From: Flectonema sp. DT1601
Taxonomy: Eukaryota > Euglenozoa > Diplonemea > Diplonemida > Diplonemidae
DNA length: 64,000 bases
Reading direction: 5' to 3'
Assembly (NCBI GenBank): GCA_964019425.1
Contig: OZ025784.1
Location: 682,001 to 746,000, forward strand
Shown: one piece after another, positions 55,292 through 64,000 of the stretch
Layout of the letters: each line of letters opens with the position of its first letter
How positions within the stretch are numbered: the first letter of the stretch is position 1
Translations under genes and position numbers: made by a program
Notes under the pieces: model-generated
Told to the model about the DNA's origin: nothing
Database searches by the model: none
Seen by the model: the letters and a program-made list of their open reading frames with translations, nothing else

Positions 55292-58200
55292 TTAAATCCT
55301 GGAAACAGCAGCAGTGACTTTGTCATTGTTATTGTCAGCCTCCATCTCTTGCATAGTAGTTAGGAAGCTATCGCAATTAGTTTCGTTATTTTGTTGCTTT
55401 CGGTAGATGGTGAAGGCAACCAGAGCACCACCTAAGCAAAGGGAAGCAACAACACCAACAATAATGTATATAATGTTATTGTTGTTGTCATTGCTGCTAT
55501 CCTTTACCACGTTGTCTTCTGTTGATGTTTTAGGTGAATTGAGAGATTCCATTCCGTTTCCAACAGGTTCCATTATCAAAGTGCTGCCGTCACCATTGTC
55601 TCTAAGTAGACCAGCACCGTTACCTGACTCAGTTACCGCGGTATTCAATACAGCAGCACTCTCGTCAGTGACTTCGAAATCAACGAACATCCCGGAATCT
55701 CCAACAGACTGCTGGTCCTTGGTTGAGCTGACACCGTGTCCGAGAGTCTTCACTTCCCTGTTTTTACTCAACTCCTTTTTAAACAATTCAGTGTTCCACG
55801 ATGAAGGAATAGAAGTACCCCACTTCTCTCTCACATCCTTAGCAGGAACGATGTTGTCTTTCATCAGACTCCCAACGTACTTGATCATCAGATTCGATGA
55901 CTCCAATTCTTTTGTAACTCGCATGATGGTTCTTCTTAACTTTCTTAGAAACCTCTTCGGGTTTTCCATAATCTTTGAATACGATCCCTTGAATGACAGA
56001 CGGAACGGTTTCCTTTTGTTGCTTGTCTTCTCCGTATGGCTGTCCACTACTTCGTCATCCTCAACCTCTTTGCAGTGAAGGCCCTTGGAATTGCAGCAAC
56101 CCATCTTCTCCTCCTCACTGAGAAGGCCCGCATCAGCTCGGCAGTCAACTGAACACGCGATGTTCTCTTCGTTGCAACACCACTCAACCTGATCGCTTCC
56201 CCAATCAGACATTGCTTTCGAATCGCTGAAGCAGTCGAACTTCTCCGTCGCACAACCGACACCATCACTGAGACAACAATCCATTCTCGTCAGCTCATCC
56301 CACGATGCACGTTCTGCACGCATTACTTGGCACTTCTCGTTCACCTTCACATCCGCTGCCGCAACATCCGGACAACGAACTCCCTTCACAAAGCAGCACC
56401 AATCCGATTGTTCTTCACTCCAAGCAGCAGCAGTCTTCTCACTCCACTCGCAATCGAACGCATCCTCGTCAACAACGCATCCGACTTGAAACTTCTCACA
56501 GCAGTACGCAGCCTTCTTCTCGTCCCACATCGTCACGTCCACAACCGAAGTCTGCAACAATCCCTCAGCGTTCTTCACAATCTCCATCGACGCATCATCA
56601 ACACTGCAGTCATACATTGCTATTGGACATCCTACTTGTTTTTCTTCACAGCACCACTTTCTCTGAGCAAATCTCCATCCCTTTGGGTCTGATCTGCAGT
56701 CAAACTGATCCTTCTCGTCTTCCTTGCAGTACCTACCAGTCTTCTCACAGCAATACCTCATCTCTTCCAGAGAAGGTGATTTCACAGAATTGTAGCAACT
56801 GAAAGTCTTGCATCCCAACGAGTTCCATTTCGACACCGACTCCGCAAGACACTCCGACTTTACTTCAATTTTTTCACACGATGGTCTGCAATCTTTGCTG
56901 CACACCTTCTTCCCGTTCACATCACACTTGCACGTCTGCTGGCATCCAGTACACGAATACCCCTTCTTGCATGTTCTACCAGCTCCACACAACACTACAT
57001 TGTTTGTCTTCAGGTCACACTTCTCATCAATTTTAGGAGCAATACACTTCACATTACCTCCTTCAACAGAACAATACTCACCTTCTTTACATGAATACGG
57101 GTTGCATCTAATTGCGTTACTCTTTACACAGAAATATTCCTTGGAATTCACATCTCTCGTACACTTCGTTCCTGCAGGGCAATCAGAACTACGATCCATT
57201 GAAATAATCCTTCCACTGTCAATACGACAGACTTCATCTTCTGAGAGCATCGATTTCATACAACTACCAGGGAGGTTAATATTGTCTTCCTTTGTAATAC
57301 ACTTCAATGATGATAAACAAATATCATATTCACATGATGGTTTGAATCCTCCACAAGACTCTCCTTCTTTAGATCTCTTCACACAAACCATTTCAGTACC
57401 ACACTTTCCTGAACTGATAGACTCTGAACGACAGAATTCATCTTCTCCGCAGTCTTCATTATTCTTACAATTCATCTTACTAACTACAGCAACACATTCT
57501 GGGTAAGCTCCGTTGCTTCCCTTCATCATCTCACAGACGTATCCAGCATTGCATTTCATGCTTGCACAGTCACTAGCTGGAGCCTTGGAGTAAACACATT
57601 CTGGGTAAGCTCCGTTGCTTCCCTTCATCATCTCACAGACGTATCCAGCATTGCATTTCATGCTTGCACAGTCACTAGCTGGAGCCTTGGAGTAAACACA
57701 TTCTGGGTAAGCTCCGTTGCTTCCCTTCATCATCTCACAGACGTATCCAGCATTGCATTTCATGCTTGCACAGTCACTAGCTGGAGCCTTGGAGTAAACA
57801 CATTCTGGGTAAGCTCCGTTGCTGCCCTTCATCATCTCACAGACGTATCCAGCATTGCACTTCATGCTTGCACAGTCACTAGCTGGAGCCTTGGAGTAAA
57901 CACATTCTGGGTAAGCTCCGTTGCTTCCCTTCATCATCTCACAGACGTATCCAGCATTGCACTTCATGCTTGCACAGTCACTAGCTGGAGCCTTGGAGTA
58001 AACACATTCTGGGTAAGCTCCGTTGCTTCCCTTCATCATCTCACAGACGTATCCAGCATTGCACTTCATGCTTGCACAGTCACTAGCTGGAGCCTTGGAG
58101 TAAACACATTCTGGGTAAGCTCCGTTGCTTCCCTTCATCATCTCACAGACGTATCCAGCATTGCATTTCATGCTTGCACAGTCACTAGCTGGAGCCTTGG

Positions 58201-61200
58201 AGTAAACACATTCTGGGTAAGCTCCGTTGCTTCCCTTCATCATCTCACAGACGTATCCAGCATTGCACTTCATGCTTGCACAGTCACTAGCTGGAGCCTT
58301 GGAGTAAACACATTCTGGGTAAGCTCCGTTGCTTCCCTTCATCATCTCACAGACGTATCCAGCATTGCATTTCATGCTTGCACAGTCACTAGCTGGAGCC
58401 TTGGAGTAAACACATTCTGGGTAAGCTCCGTTGCTGCCCTTCATCATCTCACAGACGTATCCAGCATTGCACTTCATGCTTGCACAGTCACTAGCTGGAG
58501 CCTTGGAGTAAACGCATTCTGGGTAAGCTCCGTTGCTTCCCTTCATCATCTCACAGACGTATCCAGCATTGCACTTCATGCTTGCACAGTCACTAGCTGG
58601 AGCCTTGGAGTAAACACATTCTGGGTAAGCTCCGTTGCTTCCCTTCATCATCTCACAGACGTATCCAGCATTGCATTTCATGCTTGCACAGTCACTAGCT
58701 GGAGCCTTGGAGTAAACACATTCTGGGTAAGCTCCGTTGCTTCCCTTCATCATCTCACAGACGTATCCAGCATTGCATTTCATGCTTGCACAGTCACTAG
58801 CTGGAGCCTTGGAGTAAACGCATTCTGGGTAAGCTCCGTTGCTTCCCTTCATCATCTCACAGACGTATCCAGCATTGCATTTCATGCTTGCACAGTCACT
58901 AGCTGGAGCCTTGGAGTAAACACATTCTGGGTAAGCTCCGTTGCTTCCCTTCATCATCTCACAGACGTATCCAGCATTGCATTTCATGCTTGCACAGTCA
59001 CTAGCTGGAGCCTTGGAGTAAACACATTCTGGGTAAGCTCCGTTGCTTCCCTTCATCATCTCACAGACGTATCCAGCATTGCATTTCATGCTTGCACAGT
59101 CACTAGCTGGAGCCTTGGAGTAAACACATTCTGGGTAAGCTCCGTTGCTGCCCTTCATCATCTCACAGACGTATCCAGCATTGCACTTCATGCTTGCACA
59201 GTCACTAGCTGGAGCCTTGGAGTAAACACATTCTGGGTAAGCTCCGTTGCTTCCCTTCATCATCTCACAGACGTATCCAGCATTGCACTTCATGCTTGCA
59301 CAGTCACTAGCTGGAGCCTTGGAGTAAACGCATTCTGGGTAAGCTCCGTTGCTTCCCTTCATCATCTCACAGACGTATCCAGCATTGCACTTCATGCTTG
59401 CACAGTCACTAGCTGGAGCCTTGGAGTAAACACATTCTGGGTAAGCTCCGTTGCTTCCCTTCATCATCTCACAGACGTATCCAGCATTGCACTTCATGCT
59501 TGCACAGTCACTAGCTGGAGCCTTGGAGTAAACACATTCTGGGTAAGCTCCGTTGCTTCCCTTCATCATCTCACAGACGTATCCAGCATTGCACTTCATG
59601 CTTGCACAGTCACTAGCTGGAGCCTTGGAGTAAACGCATTCTGGGTAAGCTCCGTTGCTTCCCTTCATCATCTCACAGACGTATCCAGCATTGCATTTCA
59701 TGCTTGCACAGTCACTAGCTGGAGCCTTGGAGTAAACACATTCTGGGTAAGCTCCGTTGCTTCCCTTCATCATCTCACAGACGTATCCAGCATTGCACTT
59801 CATGCTTGCACAGTCACTAGCTGGAGCCTTGGAGTAAACACATTCTGGGTAAGCTCCGTTGCTTCCCTTCATCATCTCACAGACGTATCCAGCATTGCAC
59901 TTCATGCTTGCACAGTCACTAGCTGGAGCCTTGGAGTAAACGCATTCTGGGTAAGCTCCGTTGCTTCCCTTCATCATCTCACAGACGTATCCAGCATTGC
60001 ACTTCATGCTTGCACAGTCACTAGCTGGAGCCTTGGAGTAAACACATTCTGGGTAAGCTCCGTTGCTTCCCTTCATCATCTCACAGACGTATCCAGCATT
60101 GCATTTCATGCTTGCACAGTCACTAGCTGGAGCCTTGGAGTAAACACATTCTGGGTAAGCTCCGTTGCTTCCCTTCATCATCTCACAGACGTATCCAGCA
60201 TTGCACTTCATGCTAGCACAGTCACTAGCTGGAGCCTTGGAGTAAACGCATTCTGGGTAAGCTCCGTTGCTGCCCTTCATCATCTCACAGACGTATCCAG
60301 CATTGCATTTCATGCTTGCACAGTCACTAGCTGGAGCCTTGGAGTAAACACATTCTGGGTAAGCTCCGTTGCTTCCCTTCATCATCTCACAGACGTATCC
60401 AGCATTGCATTTCATGCTTGCACAGTCACTAGCTGGAGCCTTGGAGTAAACGCATTCTGGGTAAGCTCCGTTGCTGCCCTTCATCATCTCACAGACGTAT
60501 CCAGCATTGCATTTCATGCTTGCACAGTCACTAGCTGGAGCCTTGGAGTAAACACATTCTGGGTAAGCTCCGTTGCTTCCCTTCATCATCTCACAGACGT
60601 ATCCAGCATTGCACTTCATGCTTGCACAGTCACTAGCTGGAGCCTTGGAGTAAACGCATTCTGGGTAAGCTCCGTTGCTGCCCTTCATCATCTCACAGAC
60701 GTATCCAGCATTGCATTTCATGCTTGCACAGTCACTAGCTGGAGCCTTGGAGTAAACACATTCTGGGTAAGCTCCGTTGCTGCCCTTCATCATCTCACAG
60801 ACGTATCCAGCATTGCACTTCATGCTTGCACAGTCACTAGCTGGAGCCTTGGAGTAAACGCATTCTGGGTAAGCTCCGTTGCTTCCCTTCATCATCTCAC
60901 AGACGTATCCAGCATTGCACTTCATGCTTGCACAGTCACTAGCTGGAGCCTTGGAGTAAACACATTCTGGGTAAGCTCCGTTGCTTCCCTTCATCATCTC
61001 ACAGACGTATCCAGCATTGCACTTCTTGCTTGCACAGTCACTAGCTGGAGCCTTGGAGTAAACACATTCTGGGTAAGCTCCGTTGCTTCCCTTCATCATC
61101 TCACAGACGTATCCAGCATTGCATTTCATGCTTGCACAGTCACTAGCTGGAGCCTTGGAGTAAACACATTCTGGGTAAGCTCCGTTGTTGCCCTTCATCA

Positions 61201-61402
61201 TCTCACAGACGTATCCAGCATTGCATTGCATGCTTGCACAGTCACTAGCTGGAGCCTTGGAGTAAACGCATTCTGGGTAAGCTCCGTTGCTGCCCTTCAT
61301 CATCTCACAGACGTATCCAGCATTGCACTTCATGCTCGCACAATCAGCAGTATGCTGGCAGTGAACCATGGAAGCTACCAGGCATAAGATCAGAATTCTC
61401 AT
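55292..61402 (-). CDS. Type-I membrane/surface protein with 38 tandem 34-residue Cys repeats
   Basis: A 2036-residue protein. Signal peptide MRILILCLVASMVHCQ. Residues about 20-1304 are 38 repeats of DCASMKCNAGYVCEMMKGSN followed by GAYPECVYSKAPAS (C-x4-C-x5-C-x12-C, follistatin-N/EGF-like spacing). About 1305-1530 is a further Cys-rich region. About 1530-1780 holds seven CC-x5-C modules (YCCEKTGRYC, KWCCEEKQVGC, YCCEKFQVGC, WCCFVKGVRC, DCCLSDGVGC, WCCNEENIAC, GCCNSKGLHC). A basic stretch, an acidic linker and a single membrane helix (IIYIIVGVVASLCLGGALVA) follow, then a short cytosolic tail. Likely a cell-surface stalk or adhesin-like protein. The ATG has an AG acceptor 19 bases upstream. 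Confidence 0.93.
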   Translation of the reverse strand: MRILILCLVASMVHCQHTADCASMKCNAGYVCEMMKGSNGAYPECVYSKAPASDCASMQCNAGYVCEMMKGNNGAYPECVYSKAPASDCASMKCNAGYVCEMMKGSNGAYPECVYSKAPASDCASKKCNAGYVCEMMKGSNGAYPECVYSKAPASDCASMKCNAGYVCEMMKGSNGAYPECVYSKAPASDCASMKCNAGYVCEMMKGSNGAYPECVYSKAPASDCASMKCNAGYVCEMMKGSNGAYPECVYSKAPASDCASMKCNAGYVCEMMKGSNGAYPECVYSKAPASDCASMKCNAGYVCEMMKGSNGAYPECVYSKAPASDCASMKCNAGYVCEMMKGSNGAYPECVYSKAPASDCASMKCNAGYVCEMMKGSNGAYPECVYSKAPASDCASMKCNAGYVCEMMKGSNGAYPECVYSKAPASDCASMKCNAGYVCEMMKGSNGAYPECVYSKAPASDCASMKCNAGYVCEMMKGSNGAYPECVYSKAPASDCASMKCNAGYVCEMMKGSNGAYPECVYSKAPASDCASMKCNAGYVCEMMKGSNGAYPECVYSKAPASDCASMKCNAGYVCEMMKGSNGAYPECVYSKAPASDCASMKCNAGYVCEMMKGSNGAYPECVYSKAPASDCASMKCNAGYVCEMMKGSNGAYPECVYSKAPASDCASMKCNAGYVCEMMKGSNGAYPECVYSKAPASDCASMKCNAGYVCEMMKGSNGAYPECVYSKAPASDCASMKCNAGYVCEMMKGSNGAYPECVYSKAPASDCASMKCNAGYVCEMMKGSNGAYPECVYSKAPASDCASMKCNAGYVCEMMKGSNGAYPECVYSKAPASDCASMKCNAGYVCEMMKGSNGAYPECVYSKAPASDCASMKCNAGYVCEMMKGSNGAYPECVYSKAPASDCASMKCNAGYVCEMMKGSNGAYPECVYSKAPASDCASMKCNAGYVCEMMKGSNGAYPECVYSKAPASDCASMKCNAGYVCEMMKGSNGAYPECVYSKAPASDCASMKCNAGYVCEMMKGSNGAYPECVYSKAPASDCASMKCNAGYVCEMMKGSNGAYPECVYSKAPASDCASMKCNAGYVCEMMKGSNGAYPECVYSKAPASDCASMKCNAGYVCEMMKGSNGAYPECVYSKAPASDCASMKCNAGYVCEMMKGSNGAYPECVYSKAPASDCASMKCNAGYVCEMMKGSNGAYPECVYSKAPASDCASMKCNAGYVCEMMKGSNGAYPECVYSKAPASDCASMKCNAGYVCEMMKGSNGAYPECVYSKAPASDCASMKCNAGYVCEMMKGSNGAYPECVAVVSKMNCKNNEDCGEDEFCRSESISSGKCGTEMVCVKRSKEGESCGGFKPSCEYDICLSSLKCITKEDNINLPGSCMKSMLSEDEVCRIDSGRIISMDRSSDCPAGTKCTRDVNSKEYFCVKSNAIRCNPYSCKEGEYCSVEGGNVKCIAPKIDEKCDLKTNNVVLCGAGRTCKKGYSCTGCQQTCKCDVNGKKVCSKDCRPSCEKIEVKSECLAESVSKWNSLGCKTFSCYNSVKSPSLEEMRYCCEKTGRYCKEDEKDQFDCRSDPKGWRFAQRKWCCEEKQVGCPIAMYDCSVDDASMEIVKNAEGLLQTSVVDVTMWDEKKAAYCCEKFQVGCVVDEDAFDCEWSEKTAAAWSEEQSDWCCFVKGVRCPDVAAADVKVNEKCQVMRAERASWDELTRMDCCLSDGVGCATEKFDCFSDSKAMSDWGSDQVEWCCNEENIACSVDCRADAGLLSEEEKMGCCNSKGLHCKEVEDDEVVDSHTEKTSNKRKPFRLSFKGSYSKIMENPKRFLRKLRRTIMRVTKELESSNLMIKYVGSLMKDNIVPAKDVREKWGTSIPSSWNTELFKKELSKNREVKTLGHGVSSTKDQQSVGDSGMFVDFEVTDESAAVLNTAVTESGNGAGLLRDNGDGSTLIMEPVGNGMESLNSPKTSTEDNVVKDSSNDNNNNIIYIIVGVVASLCLGGALVAFTIYRKQQNNETNCDSFLTTMQEMEADNNNDKVTAAVSRI
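57491..61345 (-). repeat. 38 x 102-bp coding tandem array
   Basis: 3855 bp = 38 units of 34 codons, the last lacking the seven-residue linker. Nearly all variation is synonymous at three sites (Lys AAA/AAG, Cys TGT/TGC, Gly GGA/GGC). Amino-acid changes appear only in repeats 2 (Gln and Asn) and 4 (Lys for Met), at the N-terminal edge. Confidence 0.95.
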
Positions 61403-62398
61403 TGTATATAGGTGTTGTAAACTGAATTAAATGATAATTTGGTGATATTTTGTTCAGAAATAATGTTCACAAAAGAACAGTCACAGAAGTAATTATTTGC
61501 TACCGAAACATGCTGCAGCTATGAATAAGAATATAAAAATTAAAAACTTTGATGGGAATTCTTACTTTGGTACAAACATTACAGTCACCCTATAAACTTG
61601 TTCATGAAATAAGCTTCTTTGATTATCATTTATTGACCTGAGAAAAAGAAACAAAGAATCAAAACCAAACGATAACAGTCCCGACAATAAAATAGATCTC
61701 TGAGAATGAATAATATCACAAAAAGAGAGTAGAGTAATGCTACCATGAATTTGAATTGAAATAAACAAATATAAATATTTAAATATTCGACAGCAGAAGA
61801 GGAAAGGGAAATAAAATTACAAAGCCTGTCGGCAATGTTAAGAAATATTATTAAAATTCGAATTTGTTTCCATTCAAATGTGATTCACTGAAAGTTATTG
61901 AGAACGGAGAGCGCGTCAAACAAAGGGGAAACATTCCCAGAAACACTCTTAATGTTCTCAAAGAAGAAAAGAAACGTAATAAATTTACCCGCCAGATGAT
62001 CTTCAGTACAGGAGACTGATATACCACAGGATAAAATACAGAATGAGATGGAAGAAAAAAAAAGAAAAAAAAACGTAACGTTTACAGTACAACAATCCAA
62101 TTTTTACACAACGCTGAAATGCTTTCAACTTGTGAGGAAGAAACCTCGGCAATTAGAACTGGATGGTGAACTGTAAGTTTATTATTGTGAAAGACTATCG
62201 ACATTTTAAAACATCGAAACTTCTTTTCAGTACAAGAAGAAAGTTGAGAGGGAGAAGTTTTCCATCACATACCCGCAATCAAACGGGTTATGAATAAAGT
62301 ACATCTTACACTTCCGAGTAATCCGAAAGCAAGAAAGATACTTTTTTTTTTGTAAAACATAGATTCATGAATCAAAAAGTCAACAACCGATAACTTTA
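61403..62398. other. Spacer between the duplicated surface-protein genes
   Basis: The first 215 bases are the 5' flank of copy 1. From about 61619 the sequence repeats 54512-55291, the 3' flank. No other gene seen. Confidence 0.7.
61422..61445 (-). promoter_or_regulatory. AG acceptor-like site before the surface-protein gene
   Basis: Minus strand ttatcatttaattcag, 19 bases before the ATG. Its pyrimidine tract is weaker than at other genes. Confidence 0.35.
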
Positions 62399-64000
62399 TT
62401 AAATCCTGGAAACAGCAGCAGTGACTTTGTCATTGTTATTGTCAGCCTCCATCTCTTGCATAGTAGTTAGGAAGCTATCGCAATTAGTTTCGTTATTTTG
62501 TTGCTTTCGGTAGATGGTGAAGGCAACCAGAGCACCACCTAAGCAAAGGGAAGCAACAACACCAACAATAATGTATATAATGTTATTGTTGTTGTCATTG
62601 CTGCTATCCTTTACCACGTTGTCTTCTGTTGATGTTTTAGGTGAATTGAGAGATTCCATTCCGTTTCCAACAGGTTCCATTATCAAAGTGCTGCCGTCAC
62701 CATTGTCTCTAAGTAGACCAGCACCGTTACCTGACTCAGTTACCGCGGTATTCAATACAGCAGCACTCTCGTCAGTGACTTCGAAATCAACGAACATCCC
62801 GGAATCTCCAACAGACTGCTGGTCCTTGGTTGAGCTGACACCGTGTCCGAGAGTCTTCACTTCCCTGTTTTTACTCAACTCCTTTTTAAACAATTCAGTG
62901 TTCCACGATGAAGGAATAGAAGTACCCCACTTCTCTCTCACATCCTTAGCAGGAACGATGTTGTCTTTCATCAGACTCCCAACGTACTTGATCATCAGAT
63001 TCGATGACTCCAATTCTTTTGTAACTCGCATGATGGTTCTTCTTAACTTTCTTAGAAACCTCTTCGGGTTTTCCATAATCTTTGAATACGATCCCTTGAA
63101 TGACAGACGGAACGGTTTCCTTTTGTTGCTTGTCTTCTCCGTATGGCTGTCCACTACTTCGTCATCCTCAACCTCTTTGCAGTGAAGGCCCTTGGAATTG
63201 CAGCAACCCATCTTCTCCTCCTCACTGAGAAGGCCCGCATCAGCTCGGCAGTCAACTGAACACGCGATGTTCTCTTCGTTGCAACACCACTCAACCTGAT
63301 CGCTTCCCCAATCAGACATTGCTTTCGAATCGCTGAAGCAGTCGAACTTCTCCGTCGCACAACCGACACCATCACTGAGACAACAATCCATTCTCGTCAG
63401 CTCATCCCACGATGCACGTTCTGCACGCATTACTTGGCACTTCTCGTTCACCTTCACATCCGCTGCCGCAACATCCGGACAACGAACTCCCTTCACAAAG
63501 CAGCACCAATCCGATTGTTCTTCACTCCAAGCAGCAGCAGTCTTCTCACTCCACTCGCAATCGAACGCATCCTCGTCAACAACGCATCCGACTTGAAACT
63601 TCTCACAGCAGTACGCAGCCTTCTTCTCGTCCCACATCGTCACGTCCACAACCGAAGTCTGCAACAATCCCTCAGCGTTCTTCACAATCTCCATCGACGC
63701 ATCATCAACACTGCAGTCATACATTGCTATTGGACATCCTACTTGTTTTTCTTCACAGCACCACTTTCTCTGAGCAAATCTCCATCCCTTTGGGTCTGAT
63801 CTGCAGTCAAACTGATCCTTCTCGTCTTCCTTGCAGTACCTACCAGTCTTCTCACAGCAATACCTCATCTCTTCCAGAGAAGGTGATTTCACAGAATTGT
63901 AGCAACTGAAAGTCTTGCATCCCAACGAGTTCCATTTCGACACCGACTCCGCAAGACACTCCGACTTTACTTCAATTTTTTCACACGATGGTCTGCAATC
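62399..64000 (-). CDS. Second copy of the surface-protein gene (3' part; continues past the window)
   Basis: The 534 C-terminal residues are the same as in the gene at 55292: the CC-x5-C modules, basic stretch, acidic linker, membrane helix and tail. The frame is open to the last base (ending in the region KIEVKSECLAES), so the Cys-repeat array and start lie to the right. No amino-acid difference from copy 1 was seen, which implies a recent duplication or gene conversion, or an assembly duplication. Confidence 0.92.
   Translation of the reverse strand, partial: DCRPSCEKIEVKSECLAESVSKWNSLGCKTFSCYNSVKSPSLEEMRYCCEKTGRYCKEDEKDQFDCRSDPKGWRFAQRKWCCEEKQVGCPIAMYDCSVDDASMEIVKNAEGLLQTSVVDVTMWDEKKAAYCCEKFQVGCVVDEDAFDCEWSEKTAAAWSEEQSDWCCFVKGVRCPDVAAADVKVNEKCQVMRAERASWDELTRMDCCLSDGVGCATEKFDCFSDSKAMSDWGSDQVEWCCNEENIACSVDCRADAGLLSEEEKMGCCNSKGLHCKEVEDDEVVDSHTEKTSNKRKPFRLSFKGSYSKIMENPKRFLRKLRRTIMRVTKELESSNLMIKYVGSLMKDNIVPAKDVREKWGTSIPSSWNTELFKKELSKNREVKTLGHGVSSTKDQQSVGDSGMFVDFEVTDESAAVLNTAVTESGNGAGLLRDNGDGSTLIMEPVGNGMESLNSPKTSTEDNVVKDSSNDNNNNIIYIIVGVVASLCLGGALVAFTIYRKQQNNETNCDSFLTTMQEMEADNNNDKVTAAVSRI

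Larger units (their letters stand above)
54512..61618. repeat. 7107-bp tandem duplication unit (first copy)
   Basis: Sequence from 54512 recurs from 61619 to the window end (offset 7107). Single differences such as gattattattt/gattatcattt and cagtctcgac/cagtcccgac are seen near the edge and almost none further in. The unit holds one complete surface-protein gene with both flanks. Confidence 0.9.

Noticed and set aside
55407-57506. Long plus-strand frames opposite the surface-protein gene
   Set aside because: They are shadows of the minus-strand Cys-rich frame and recur identically in the duplicated copy.
57491-61345. Regular 102-bp repeats as a CRISPR array
   Set aside because: The repeats are contiguous, coding in one long frame, and have no variable spacers; the genome is eukaryotic.

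Overview
The window is nuclear DNA from a eukaryotic protist. Evidence includes a ubiquitin-S27a fusion, GT-AG introns, LINE retrotransposons, and SMN-complex, ESCRT-I and proteasome components. It is AT-rich between genes, with dozens of homopolymer A/T tracts. All three standard stop codons are used (for example TAA at LINE A ORF2, TAG at SEM1, TGA at LINE A ORF1), so the code is standard. The species cannot be fixed from the sequence. Coiled-coil/WD40 proteins and a lebercilin-like protein hint at a flagellate.

Every protein-coding gene I can support lies on the minus strand, as do all LINE pieces. Only the three tRNA-Met copies read plus. Several start codons sit 1-34 nt after a pyrimidine-tract/AG acceptor. 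That resembles polycistronic transcription with spliced-leader addition, or alternatively very short 5' leaders behind 5'UTR introns.

Layout from left to right. 0-9 kb: TLC-like membrane protein, WD40/coiled-coil protein, basic coiled-coil protein, spliced SEM1/DSS1, SLC35-type transporter. 9-15.6 kb: repeat-rich, gene-poor DNA with a hAT scrap, a possible small gene and a LINE fragment. 15.6-21.5 kb: an apparently intact two-ORF LINE (A) next to a tRNA-Met. 22.5-29.9 kb: a second tRNA-Met and a five-exon TmcB-like/PAS membrane protein whose introns carry insertions. 30-33.4 kb: repeats. 33.4-40.2 kb: VPS37, CLU/CLUH and RPS27A. 40.2-42.5 kb: repeats. 42.5-48.6 kb: a coiled-coil gene whose 4-kb intron holds a 5'-truncated LINE (B) and the third tRNA-Met. 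49-54.3 kb: a compact row of DUF4197 protein, an orphan 802-aa protein, a Gemin6-like protein and a PA28-type proteasome activator. 54.5-64 kb: a tandem duplication (spacing 7107 bp) of a secreted/type-I membrane protein with 38 nearly identical 34-residue Cys repeats. The second copy runs off the window.

The genes are mostly housekeeping: translation, proteasome (SEM1, PA28, ubiquitin), ESCRT, mitochondria and snRNP assembly. They are interleaved with probable cytoskeletal proteins and two lineage-specific surface or sensory genes. Mobile DNA has entered introns and intergenic DNA without visibly breaking host reading frames.
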